The notes under the pieces were generated by a model. The model was not told the origin of the DNA and searched no databases. It saw only the letters and a program-made list of their open reading frames with translations. The translations under genes were made by a program, and so were the position numbers. From Phycisphaerales bacterium (lineage in GTDB: Bacteria; Planctomycetota; Phycisphaerae; Sedimentisphaerales; Anaerohalosphaeraceae): DNA of 20,375 bases. How positions within the stretch are numbered: position 1 is the stretch's first letter; every line of letters begins with the position of its first letter. This document shows positions 1-7,478 of the stretch, piece after piece. The stretch is taken from assembly GCA_011053245.1 (NCBI GenBank), contig DRGS01000182.1:1-20375 (forward strand), given 5' to 3'.

Positions 1-57
1 AGCGATCACTAACAAAACACCCGCCAATATCAACTTATTCCACTTGATCATTATCAT
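1..57 (-). CDS. N-terminus of an exported protein (partial, runs off the left edge)
   Basis: Reading leftward from an ATG at 57 there are 19 uninterrupted codons up to the window edge. They encode a short basic start (M-I-M-I-K-W-N-K) followed by a hydrophobic run (L-I-L-A-G-V-L-L-V-I-A), which is what a signal peptide or N-terminal membrane anchor looks like. A second in-frame ATG at 51 could be the real start. No product can be named from 19 residues. It lies downstream of, and in the same direction as, the two minus-strand genes at 114-1378. The same 5' end occurs in decayed form at 1384-1440, which supports this being a genuine gene start. Confidence 0.5.
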   Translation of the reverse strand, partial: MIMIKWNKLILAGVLLVIA

Positions 58-113
58 TTTAACCGCCTGCATGCCTGAAAGGGTTGAACAATACTCTCTG
101 CCGCCACTTGCTA

Positions 114-845
114 TCAACGCCCTAATAACTTTTTTGCAACACCTATAATAATCGAAATGGTAAGAATGATACCACCCCACTTCCAAATTTGATTAAGTAC
201 TTCCTCTTTCGATTTGGGTTCTGTCCCAAATTTGAGCGAATCGACCACTTCTGACACTTGGCCAAATCTGTACGAATCAACGACTTCTGAAAACACTTGC
301 CAAAAATCTTCATGGTCAACACCCGACGAAAAACCCTGAAAGTTAATACTCTGCGTTTGTCCAAAAGACTTTGCTCTTGTCACCATAAAAAAAGTATTAT
401 CACTATTATGTTTATAAAGTATTTTTGCTATTGCAAGACGTTTAGCAGGTTCATAGTCATAAAAAACATTTATCTCGCGGTACTGTTTGATTTTTTCCCC
501 AAGTACCATATCTGCCGTTTGTCTCATAGAACGAGTTAGAACGCTTTCGCCCCTTTGTATGAAAGCATTAAATCCAAAACGAGTTGTTTTTTTCGCTAAT
601 CCAGCAAATGCCCTAATGCAAGGGCTGTCAGCAATCTCTACATCTAATGGATTAAGGACAAACAAAACATCACTTAAATAATGTTGTTCATGAGTAGTCT
701 TAAGCTCATCGGACCATTCATCATCAAAACTGATATACCAATTTGAAGGAATATCAATAGTAAATCCATATTCCTCATCATGGTATGTTTCCTGAGCCAA
801 ACAAACAGAAGTAATACAAAAAATAATAACCATAAAGTATCGCAT
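114..845 (-). CDS. Secreted/anchored PsbP-like (DUF1795-type) hypothetical protein
   Basis: This encodes 243 residues. Residues 1-18 are a signal peptide (hydrophobic run ending C-L-A-Q). The mature start has Y-H-D-E-E-Y-G-F-T-I-D-I-P-S-N-W, the 'YGF-x-I-xx-P-xx-W' opening typical of PsbP-like/DUF1795 domains of bacterial exported proteins. Residues about 222-240 (W-G-G-I-I-L-T-I-S-I-I-I-G-V) form a C-terminal membrane segment followed by K-K-L-L-G-R, so the protein is probably anchored with the domain outside the cytoplasm. The start is supported by AGGAG about ten bases before the ATG. It follows the 866-1378 gene by only 20 bases and is probably co-transcribed with it. A 12-residue motif (SEVVDS-x-x-FG) is tandemly repeated near residues 187-210. 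The base composition is AT-rich compared with the genes to the right. The specific function is unknown. Confidence 0.7.
   Translation of the reverse strand: MRYFMVIIFCITSVCLAQETYHDEEYGFTIDIPSNWYISFDDEWSDELKTTHEQHYLSDVLFVLNPLDVEIADSPCIRAFAGLAKKTTRFGFNAFIQRGESVLTRSMRQTADMVLGEKIKQYREINVFYDYEPAKRLAIAKILYKHNSDNTFFMVTRAKSFGQTQSINFQGFSSGVDHEDFWQVFSEVVDSYRFGQVSEVVDSLKFGTEPKSKEEVLNQIWKWGGIILTISIIIGVAKKLLGR
226..297 (-). repeat. 36-nt imperfect tandem duplication inside the PsbP-like gene
   Basis: Bases 226-254 and 262-290 match at 24 of 29 positions with a period of 36, so the reading frame is preserved. The encoded copies are S-E-V-V-D-S-Y-R-F-G-Q-V and S-E-V-V-D-S-L-K-F-G-T-E. It lies between the folded domain and the C-terminal membrane segment, where a linker could tolerate extension. 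Confidence 0.7.
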
Positions 846-865
846 CTCAATTCATCTCCTAATAT

Positions 866-1378
866 TTAATTTGATCTGTCAAGAAAAGTCATAAGACCTT
901 CACCAAATCCTGTAAAATAGTTGATCACATGTAAAATCCCAAATATCGCCAGGACCGAAGCAAGTAGATAATATTTTTTAAAGCCCCAGGTTTCAAGTGG
1001 TTTGAGTACCGCATTTTCAGGTTGGGTTGGATCATAATATACCTTAACAATGCTATCTTTTGGATAGCTATCTATATATCTCTCATACATTTTATTATGC
1101 CTACCGGGCGTTACTCCGCCAAACATTATCATATTGGAAGTATATTCTTTGTCATTTACTGTGTAGCAATATTCTATCTCTGGACTCCAAGCGGCACCGG
1201 TCTTAGTTTGAGAAAATTTAGCTACAACCAATTCGGATTTTATAATTTCTCCATCTACGCAAGACCATCCGCTAGTAGCACTAACATCCTTATTGACATC
1301 CAATGCTTTTACAAGAGAAGCTATGCTCCCAATTATCAAAATTATGCCAATAATCAATCTAATTTTCATTCCTTGCAT
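866..1378 (-). CDS. DUF3592-like two-pass membrane protein
   Basis: This encodes 170 residues. A membrane segment lies at about residues 6-25 (I-R-L-I-I-G-I-I-L-I-I-G), a soluble loop at about 35-130, and a second membrane segment at about 137-156. The loop has the DUF3592 pattern: an early W-x-C-x-x-G-x-I-x-x-S strand, then Y-x-Y-x-V-x-x-x-x-Y, and a terminal Y-P-x-x-S-x-V-x-V-Y-Y-D-P-x-x-P-x-x-A-V-L, which is the family's best-known signature. Members are small membrane proteins of unknown role. The start is uncertain: the ATG at 1378 has almost no space for a ribosome site, whereas the in-frame ATG at 1369 sits about ten bases after AGGAA and may be used instead. It is upstream of and probably co-transcribed with the PsbP-like gene. 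Confidence 0.75.
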   Translation of the reverse strand: MQGMKIRLIIGIILIIGSIASLVKALDVNKDVSATSGWSCVDGEIIKSELVVAKFSQTKTGAAWSPEIEYCYTVNDKEYTSNMIMFGGVTPGRHNKMYERYIDSYPKDSIVKVYYDPTQPENAVLKPLETWGFKKYYLLASVLAIFGILHVINYFTGFGEGLMTFLDRSN

Positions 1379-1383
1379 TTCCT

Positions 1384-1440
1384 ATAAAACACCCGCTCAT
1401 ATCACTTATTTCACTTTACCATCCGCATTTTCACTGCCTG
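1384..1440 (-). pseudogene. Decayed copy of the 5' end of the left-edge exported-protein gene
   Basis: Read on the minus strand, this stretch aligns with bases 1-60 over about 60 positions at roughly three-quarters identity with one single-base gap. Shared blocks include AAAATG, AATAAG and GCGGGTGTTTT. The copy is not open: its frame reads M-R-M-V-K then stop, and a later deletion shifts the frame. It lies directly upstream of the DUF3592-like gene and now forms part of its leader. This looks like a leftover of a duplication of a signal-peptide-coding gene start. Confidence 0.55.
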
Positions 1441-1467
1441 ACAAAAAAATATCGTAAATCTGCCTAT

Positions 1468-1496
1468 ATAATAGCCCCCCCCGCCAATATCCACAA
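1468..1496 (-). promoter_or_regulatory. Possible sigma70 promoter for the DUF3592/PsbP-like pair
   Basis: On the minus strand, TTGTGG (1496-1491) and TATTAT (1473-1468) are separated by exactly 17 bases. The -10 matches five of six consensus positions but the -35 only about three. The spacer contains an uninterrupted run of eight G. This is the only candidate seen upstream of the pair and remains tentative. Confidence 0.3.
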
Positions 1497-1506
1497 TCAT
1501 TTTTCC

Positions 1507-1535
1507 TTGACCCCAGCCACAATAACTGCTCTAAT
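1507..1535 (+). promoter_or_regulatory. Probable sigma70 promoter of the aminotransferase operon
   Basis: TTGACC (1507-1512) and TCTAAT (1530-1535) are separated by 17 bases; each hexamer matches five of six consensus positions. Transcription would begin near 1542, giving a leader of about 50 bases before the ATG at 1594. No other plus-strand promoter of this quality was seen before the operon. Confidence 0.5.
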
Positions 1536-1593
1536 ATCCCTGTTTTAATGAAATAGTGTACTATAACCGATAATTTACATGAAAGGTAAAGAC

Positions 1594-2781
1594 ATGAAAG
1601 TCAGCAAAAAGGCCCTCGCCGTGCCCCCATCGGCGACAATGGCAGTAACCTCCAGAGCAAAAGAACTAATCGCCCAAGGCGTCGACGTCCTCAGTTTCGC
1701 CGCTGGTGAGCCTGATTTCGACACCCCTGATTTCATAAAACAGGCTGCTATCGATGCAATAAACGCCGGCCGCACAAAATATACCGCCACACCCGGCATA
1801 ATCGAGCTTCGCACCGCGATCTCCGAAAAGCTAAAAGCCGACAACGGTCTGGACTACCCCCCCGCCCAGATCATCGTCAACATCGGAGCAAAGCACTCCG
1901 TATACGAATCAATGCAAGCCGTCCTCGACGAAGGCGACGAAGTCATCCTCCCCTGTCCATACTGGGTGACATACCCCGAAGCGATCAAACTTACCGGAGC
2001 CAAACCCGTCGTCGTCGAAACCGACCCTGCCAACGGCTACAAAATAACACCCGAACAGCTAAAGGCCGCCATCACCGACAAAACCGCCATGTTCCTTTTG
2101 AATTCGCCTAACAACCCCGGCGGTTTCACATACACACCCGATGAGCTAAAGGCCCTCGCTGCCGTCCTCGAAGGAACCGACGTAATGGTCCTCTCCGACG
2201 AAATATACGAAAAGCTCGTCTACGACGATACCGAATTCATCAGTTTCGCCTCGATCAGCGAAGATGCCTACAACCGCACCCTCACGATCAACGGCTTAAG
2301 CAAAGCATTCGCCATGACCGGCTGGCGTCTCGGATATACCGCAGGCCCCGCAGAAGCAATCGGAGCAATGGCCCGCCTGCAATCGCACATGACCCAGAAC
2401 CCCGTAACATTCGCACAGGTCGCTGCTGTCACCGCACTAAAGGACACCTCCGGTGCTGTCGAAAAGATGCGAGTCGAATTCGAAAAACGCGGCAAACGCA
2501 TGGCCGAAAGTCTAAATGCGATTGACGGAATAACCTGCCCCAAGGCTACCGGAGCATTCTACTGCTTCCCCGACGTTTCAGCACACTATGGTAAAACGAT
2601 TGGCGGCGTTGAAATATCCGACAGCATGGCTTTCGCCAAAACCCTGCTCGAACAGGCAAAGGTCGCCGTCGTACCCGGATCGCCATTTGGCTGCCCCAAT
2701 AACGTAAGACTGAGCTTTGCATGCTCGCTCGAACAGATCGAAAATGGATTGAATAGAATTGAAAAATGGCTGAACTCCTAA
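1594..2781 (+). CDS. Class I PLP aminotransferase, aspartate (possibly aspartate/prephenate) type
   Basis: The likely product is 395 residues, a fold-type I PLP enzyme that transfers the amino group between aspartate/glutamate and 2-oxo acids in the cytoplasm. The N-terminus (K-V-S-K-K-A-L-A-V-P-P-S-A-T) and A-G-E-P-D-F-D-T-P are typical of the subgroup I-beta enzymes of bacteria. Visible cofactor residues are the N-S-P-N-N-P loop near 170-175, D202 and Y205 in S-D-E-I-Y, the PLP lysine K237 in G-L-S-K-A-F-A-M-T-G-W-R-L-G-Y, and the carboxylate-binding R372 in N-V-R-L-S-F-A. The family's usual N-N-P-T-G is N-N-P-G-G here. An upstream in-frame ATG at 1579 exists, but AAAGG lies seven bases before the ATG at 1594 and the family start fits. 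Its last 16 bases overlap the next gene, implying translational coupling. Substrate specificity (aspartate versus prephenate/arogenate) cannot be decided from the sequence alone. Confidence 0.92.
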   Translation: MKVSKKALAVPPSATMAVTSRAKELIAQGVDVLSFAAGEPDFDTPDFIKQAAIDAINAGRTKYTATPGIIELRTAISEKLKADNGLDYPPAQIIVNIGAKHSVYESMQAVLDEGDEVILPCPYWVTYPEAIKLTGAKPVVVETDPANGYKITPEQLKAAITDKTAMFLLNSPNNPGGFTYTPDELKALAAVLEGTDVMVLSDEIYEKLVYDDTEFISFASISEDAYNRTLTINGLSKAFAMTGWRLGYTAGPAEAIGAMARLQSHMTQNPVTFAQVAAVTALKDTSGAVEKMRVEFEKRGKRMAESLNAIDGITCPKATGAFYCFPDVSAHYGKTIGGVEISDSMAFAKTLLEQAKVAVVPGSPFGCPNNVRLSFACSLEQIENGLNRIEKWLNS

Positions 2782-5105
2782 ACGACAAAAAACAAAACCC
2801 GTTCGCCGGTTGGCCCATGATCGTCTTCTGGGCCGCCGTACTCGTATTCACCGCACATGCATGTACGCGTATGGTCGCCGCCGGCGATACATGGGTTGCA
2901 ATGGCATGCGGCAGACACTACGTAAACCACTCTGTGGATACGGTCGAGCCATTTAGCGCAAACTCGCACAAAGCCGGTCCAACCGAAGCAGAACTTGAAA
3001 AATACCCGCAGTGGTTTCGCCCCGTCGTAAAAAAAATGCACCCTACCGGCTGGGTAAACCAGAACTGGGGAACGCACGCGATCTTCTACTGGCTCGCCAA
3101 AACCTTCGGCTCAGAAGGCGAATATAACTACAACATGCTTGTAGTCTGGAAATTCACCGTCAGTATCATCGCCGCCGTCTGCATCTTTTATGTCGGCAGA
3201 ACACTCAACGTAACACCTCCCCTTGCCGCCGTTGCAGCCGCATTCGCTCTCTTCGTCGGCAGGAGTTTCATAGACATCCGTCCCGCGGTATTTTCAAACA
3301 TGTTCATACCGATGCTGATCCTCATCTACTGCCTGACCACATATAAGAACATCAAATACATCTGGCTGATCGTCCCCTTTACGATTGCCTGGTGCAACGT
3401 CCACGGCGGATACATCTACGTCTTCATAACACTCGTGCCTTTCGCCGGCTTCAACCTACTGACATGCCCTTCAAAAACATGGTTCACAACCACAGGCATC
3501 AAAGGCTTTTACCACACCTGTGCCGCTGGCATTACCGCCCTTATCGGTACCATCCTTTTCAACCCCTACCATCTGACGAACATTACCCACACCTTCGAGG
3601 TCTCCGTCAGCAAACACGCCGAATCGTGGCGAAAAGTCAACGAATGGCATCCCGCTTTCGAGTGGGATAACCCCGTCGGCCAGGAGACAGCCTTTCTCGT
3701 AATGTTCATCATCGCATGGCTCGCCTTTGCACTCTGGGTAATCGCCAGACAATTCAAACCCTCCGTCGACCGCAGACGCAGAGCAACCAGAGATATTTTC
3801 AGCGAACCGGGCAGCTACCAATGGCCAAAGATCGACCTCGCCTTGATGGCGATAGTGGCCCTCACCATTTACATGGCCGTAAAGTCCCGCAGGTTCATCC
3901 CCATCGCCGCAAGCGCATCATGTGCCGTTATCGCAATGTTCATCGACCAGGCAATCCGAATGATCGCCGCAAGGATCAATTTCAACAAAACCGGTAAATT
4001 CACATTGCCAGACTTCCCGAAGATATTAAAGTACTTCATCATAATTGCAATGGCCGCGGCAACCATCGGCTTCGGAACCTTCTGGTCGCTGAAATTCAAA
4101 CGGATATACCTCGACCCATGGCCAAGGGACGCCATCCGCAACTCCGTCTTCATGAGAATGAGCGCATCGAACGTTAAACCATTCGACGTCACACAATTCA
4201 TGACCGAAAACCAGCTCAGCGGAAATATGTTCAACTACTGGACAGAGGGCGGAGCACTCGCATTCGGCCAGGAACCTGACCCGGAAACAGGCAGGATCCC
4301 ATTACAACTTTTCATGGACGGACGAGCCCAAGCCGCATACGACCATAGCAACTTCATACTCTGGCAACAGATATACGCAGGCGGTCCGGAAGCATACCCA
4401 TCAAGAAGAGCTAATCGCCCTGCAACAAAAAAAGAACTCAGGAAGATAGGCGCATGGCTTGATAATGAAATGAAAAAACGCAAAATCTGGGTATTCGTAA
4501 TGCCGGACTCCGAATTCCAACGCATGGCACAATATCGCAGGGATAGAGAATTCAACAGGGTAAATTATTACCTCGTCGCACTACCGGGCCACAAGGACTG
4601 GCGACTCGCCTATATCGACAAGGACCAGAGACTCTACATCGATATTTCCACTGAAAAAGGCAAAAAACTCATATCCGATATTTTTACCGAAAAGGCAAAG
4701 TTCCCCAACGAATACACAAAAAATATCACACTCGCCAACTTGTTACTGCGAACCGGCAGCCCTGCACAGATTGGGCGGGGGTTTGAATTTGCGAAAAAAG
4801 CGTTCGAGATCAGGCCCAATCCGCAGACCCTCAGTGAGGTCACTCTTGTTGCAAGAACATTTCCGAGCCTGCGTAAGGACGCGAACAAATGTATTGAAGA
4901 TTATCTGAAAAATTTCTCCGAAAACAAACTAGACATCTCCAAAGAAGCCGGGTACGTCGATCAACTCTCAGCCGCCAATATGGCTGCAAGGCACCTTTCC
5001 TCACTCACAAAAAAAACCGACCCCAAGCTCTCAAAAGAATACTCCCGGTTAGCAAAAGAATATGTTGACGAAATAAATCAAGCACACAAAAACACAAAGT
5101 GGTAG
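2766..5105 (+). CDS. Large GT-C-like multi-pass membrane protein with soluble C-terminal region
   Basis: This encodes 779 residues. Hydrophobic segments occur at about 17-36, 125-145, 150-165, 175-191, 198-212, 214-230, 250-265, 308-327, 357-372, 378-395 and 420-442. The first outside loop (about 38-65) has G-D-T-W-V-A-M-A-C-G-R-H-Y and D-T-V-E-P-F-S, then G-W-V-N-Q-N-W-G-T-H, resembling the acidic-loop layout of GT-C polyprenyl-sugar-dependent glycosyltransferases. After the last helix comes a soluble part with N-Y-W-T-E-G-G-A and L-F-M-D-G-R-A-Q (about 489-523), and from about 650 a helical tail that may hold TPR-like repeats. The start overlaps the aminotransferase end by 16 bases and lacks a clear ribosome site, which fits coupling. 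The gene for alanine racemase starts nine bases after its stop. Transferase activity is inferred from topology; the substrate is unknown. Confidence 0.65.
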   Translation: MAELLNDKKQNPFAGWPMIVFWAAVLVFTAHACTRMVAAGDTWVAMACGRHYVNHSVDTVEPFSANSHKAGPTEAELEKYPQWFRPVVKKMHPTGWVNQNWGTHAIFYWLAKTFGSEGEYNYNMLVVWKFTVSIIAAVCIFYVGRTLNVTPPLAAVAAAFALFVGRSFIDIRPAVFSNMFIPMLILIYCLTTYKNIKYIWLIVPFTIAWCNVHGGYIYVFITLVPFAGFNLLTCPSKTWFTTTGIKGFYHTCAAGITALIGTILFNPYHLTNITHTFEVSVSKHAESWRKVNEWHPAFEWDNPVGQETAFLVMFIIAWLAFALWVIARQFKPSVDRRRRATRDIFSEPGSYQWPKIDLALMAIVALTIYMAVKSRRFIPIAASASCAVIAMFIDQAIRMIAARINFNKTGKFTLPDFPKILKYFIIIAMAAATIGFGTFWSLKFKRIYLDPWPRDAIRNSVFMRMSASNVKPFDVTQFMTENQLSGNMFNYWTEGGALAFGQEPDPETGRIPLQLFMDGRAQAAYDHSNFILWQQIYAGGPEAYPSRRANRPATKKELRKIGAWLDNEMKKRKIWVFVMPDSEFQRMAQYRRDREFNRVNYYLVALPGHKDWRLAYIDKDQRLYIDISTEKGKKLISDIFTEKAKFPNEYTKNITLANLLLRTGSPAQIGRGFEFAKKAFEIRPNPQTLSEVTLVARTFPSLRKDANKCIEDYLKNFSENKLDISKEAGYVDQLSAANMAARHLSSLTKKTDPKLSKEYSRLAKEYVDEINQAHKNTKW

Positions 5106-5114
5106 TCATTATCA

Positions 5115-6266
5115 ATGAGACTCTTTCGCTCACAAAAACTTATTCGCCCCGACTTGCAGGCACACATACACTCGCAAGCCCTGCTCGATAATGTCGCCGC
5201 TCTCAAAAGCCTGACACCGGCCGCCGCAAAATTCTGCGCTGTCATAAAGGCAAACGCATACGGACACGGAATCGCAGAGACAGTCAACATTATCAAAAAT
5301 ATCGACGTCGACTTCTTCGCCGTATCCAGCATATACGAGGCCCTGCACATCGAACCGATGCTCGCCAACCAATCGATCCTCATCCTCGAACCACTCCACA
5401 CCGCACAGCCAACCGACCACTTCGGCCTCTGTGCCAAAAAACGATTCCACTGCGTGATCTCATCTTTGGATGCGATGGCTCACGCCGCCAGTCAACTCGC
5501 CTCAACAAAGCATATTTTAGATTGCCATGTAAACGTAGAATCCGGAATGGGACGCAACGGCCTCGCTCCTGCAGACGCTGCAAAGCTCATCGCCGACATC
5601 GACGCCTGCCCCAATATGCGATTAGCTGGTGTCTTCACACATTTCGCCACCGCCGACGAAGAGGACCTCACTTACGCATACGCCCAACTTGCGACATTCA
5701 AAAATTTCCTCAAAGAAAACGCCCTTGATGACCGCAAAGACGTTATCGTCCACGCCGCAAACAGCGCAGCTACTATAAAGATGCCAGAAGCTCATTTTGA
5801 CATGGTTCGCTGCGGCATATCAATGTACGGTTACTACTCGCGCCCAATGACCGATCCACCCATAACGCTAAAACCAGTCATGAAACTCCAGGCCCCCATC
5901 GTCGCCATCAAACCAATCCCCGCAGGTCAGCCAGTAAGTTACGGATGTTCTTTCAACACCACACGCGACACCACCGCCGCGATAGTTCCATTAGGATATG
6001 CAGATGGATACTGGCGATGTTTCTCGAATAAAGCGACAATGCTCCTGGGCTCGTCACAGGTTCCTGTTATTGGTCGCGTCTGCATGGACCAACTGCTCGT
6101 AGACATTACAGATGCACCCCAAGCCGAAATAGGACAGATGGTGACCATCATAGATAACGACCACGCTTCCCCATGCAGCGCGTATGCCCTCGCCGCCCTT
6201 GCAGGCACCATCTGCTACGAAATACTGATCTGCGTCCACGCGCATGTCAATCGTATAGTGCATTAG
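5115..6266 (+). CDS. alr: Alanine racemase
   Basis: This encodes 383 residues, the normal length for a fold-type III alanine racemase, which interconverts L- and D-alanine in the cytoplasm to supply peptidoglycan precursors. The PLP lysine is K45 in A-V-I-K-A-N-A-Y-G-H-G. The second catalytic base is Y276 in P-V-S-Y-G-C-S-F. Other family blocks are E-S-G-M-G-R-N-G (142-149), V-F-T-H-F-A (173-178), V-R-C-G-I-S-M-Y-G (231-239), P-L-G-Y-A-D-G-Y (292-299) and G-R-V-C-M-D-Q (320-326). The extreme C-terminus (H-V-N-R-I-V-H) departs slightly from the usual R-V-P-R-x-Y. It is the third gene of the operon, with a nine-base gap and no strong ribosome site of its own. Its stop lies 11 bases from the end of a convergent oxidoreductase gene. 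Confidence 0.95.
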   Translation: MRLFRSQKLIRPDLQAHIHSQALLDNVAALKSLTPAAAKFCAVIKANAYGHGIAETVNIIKNIDVDFFAVSSIYEALHIEPMLANQSILILEPLHTAQPTDHFGLCAKKRFHCVISSLDAMAHAASQLASTKHILDCHVNVESGMGRNGLAPADAAKLIADIDACPNMRLAGVFTHFATADEEDLTYAYAQLATFKNFLKENALDDRKDVIVHAANSAATIKMPEAHFDMVRCGISMYGYYSRPMTDPPITLKPVMKLQAPIVAIKPIPAGQPVSYGCSFNTTRDTTAAIVPLGYADGYWRCFSNKATMLLGSSQVPVIGRVCMDQLLVDITDAPQAEIGQMVTIIDNDHASPCSAYALAALAGTICYEILICVHAHVNRIVH

Positions 6267-6277
6267 CACATGTGGAG

Positions 6278-7261
6278 CTATTCAAACGGATACCTGAACC
6301 CCCATTGTGCGCGAAGAGCGTCCATCGTCTCAGCGATCGATAGCGTTTCGTCAAGGCTCATCAGCTCACATTCTGTTTTACCGGCATCGATACATTCATG
6401 AACCGCCCTGATCTGATAAACGAAACCGTTTTTATGCGTCTTGGCTTTATATGTTTTTTCCGTTCTTTTGTTTACAGTCACCGTGTACTTGCTTCCCGAC
6501 GTCCAACGCCGATGGAGTTTGATTGTCCCTTTGCTTCCGATGATCAGAGCTTCTGCCGGTGTTTCCATATCTATCGCCTGCAATAGTACAGCGACCTGTC
6601 CCCCATCGTACTCAAGAAGAACCGTTGAACGTCCATCGACGCCCGTTTCGGTCATTTTAATTGAAGAAGATATATTGCTTGGCTTCCCGAGGACCATAGA
6701 AGCTAATGCAAAGCAATATATACCGATGTCAAGCAATGCCCCTCCCGCAAGGTTCGGATTGAATATTCGGCTTTGCGGATCGAATTCGAAATTCACGCCA
6801 AAGTCCGCATGCAGATATTGAGGCGTCCCGATCGTACCCTTTCTTATAACGTCACGCACCTCAGCCATCATAGGCAAAAATCGCGTCCACATAGCTTCCA
6901 TCAAAAATACGTTATTGCTCTGCGCCGACTTTATCATCTGCTTTACCTGAGAAGCATTGACAGCCATCGGTTTTTCACACAGAACATGTTTTCCGGCTTT
7001 AAGGGCGCAGACACTGTTATCACAATGAAAATTATGTGTGGTAGCAACGTAAACAATGTCAACCATATCGTTGAAAAACAATTGTTCGTAATTATCGTAA
7101 TGATCTGGTATGGAATATTTTTGAGCAAAATCTTCAGCGCGTTGCATATTTGTCGACGCAACCGCCTGGAGTTGCGCATTTTTGATATGACTTATAGCAT
7201 CCGCAAAACGATGTGCTATCCTGCCTGGCCCGACAATGCCCCATCGATATGTTTTACTCAT
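6278..7261 (-). CDS. Gfo/Idh/MocA-family NAD(P)-dependent oxidoreductase, dihydrodiol/xylose dehydrogenase-like
   Basis: This encodes 327 residues. The Rossmann nucleotide site is W-G-I-V-G-P-G-R-I-A (residues 7-16). The family's E-K-P motif with catalytic lysine K97 is in H-V-L-C-E-K-P-M-A. M-E-A-M-W-T-R-F-L-P (121-130) and G-G-A-L-L-D-I-G-I-Y (173-182) are characteristic of the dimeric dihydrodiol dehydrogenase/D-xylose dehydrogenase branch. The likely reaction is oxidation or reduction of a sugar or sugar-like alcohol; the exact substrate cannot be read. The start has GGAGAG nine bases upstream, and a good promoter lies 80-110 bases further up. No leader peptide is present, so it is cytoplasmic. 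Confidence 0.9.
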   Translation of the reverse strand: MSKTYRWGIVGPGRIAHRFADAISHIKNAQLQAVASTNMQRAEDFAQKYSIPDHYDNYEQLFFNDMVDIVYVATTHNFHCDNSVCALKAGKHVLCEKPMAVNASQVKQMIKSAQSNNVFLMEAMWTRFLPMMAEVRDVIRKGTIGTPQYLHADFGVNFEFDPQSRIFNPNLAGGALLDIGIYCFALASMVLGKPSNISSSIKMTETGVDGRSTVLLEYDGGQVAVLLQAIDMETPAEALIIGSKGTIKLHRRWTSGSKYTVTVNKRTEKTYKAKTHKNGFVYQIRAVHECIDAGKTECELMSLDETLSIAETMDALRAQWGFRYPFE

Positions 7262-7326
7262 AATTGAAGTCTCTCCAATATAAAGCCCCCCACGTCAGTA
7301 AGGGGACGAAATAAAAATGTAACTTA

Positions 7327-7356
7327 ATATTCACCAGCCGAAATTGTATATTCACC
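7327..7356. repeat. Direct repeat ATATTCACC, 21 bp apart, at the oxidoreductase promoter
   Basis: ATATTCACC occurs at 7327-7335 and again at 7348-7356. The 21-bp offset equals two helical turns, so a dimeric regulator could bind both copies on one face. The second copy begins on the last base of the -10 hexamer of the minus-strand promoter and extends into its spacer; the first lies at about its transcription start. The motif is short and could be chance. Confidence 0.3.
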
Positions 7357-7371
7357 TGACAGGATCGTCAA
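7343..7371 (-). promoter_or_regulatory. Probable sigma70 promoter of the Gfo/Idh/MocA gene
   Basis: On the minus strand TTGACG (7371-7366) and TACAAT (7348-7343) are separated by 17 bases, each hexamer matching five of six consensus positions. Transcription would start near 7336 and give a leader of about 75 bases before the ATG at 7261. The region 7262-7478 also has to contain the promoter of the divergent operon at 7479, but no strong plus-strand promoter was seen there. Confidence 0.55.
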
Positions 7372-7478
7372 GCAAATAATGACGGATGCCTGGCCGTACT
7401 TACGTTCCCATAATTAAAAATTCAAAATTACCCCCCTCTCTCTTGCCCCAACCTGCCTTACCTGCTATTATTACTGCA

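Noticed and set aside
7386..7478. N-terminal 31-residue extension of the GGCT-amidoligase frame
   Set aside because: Proline-rich, no ribosome site, and the GGCT domain starts right after Met 7479.
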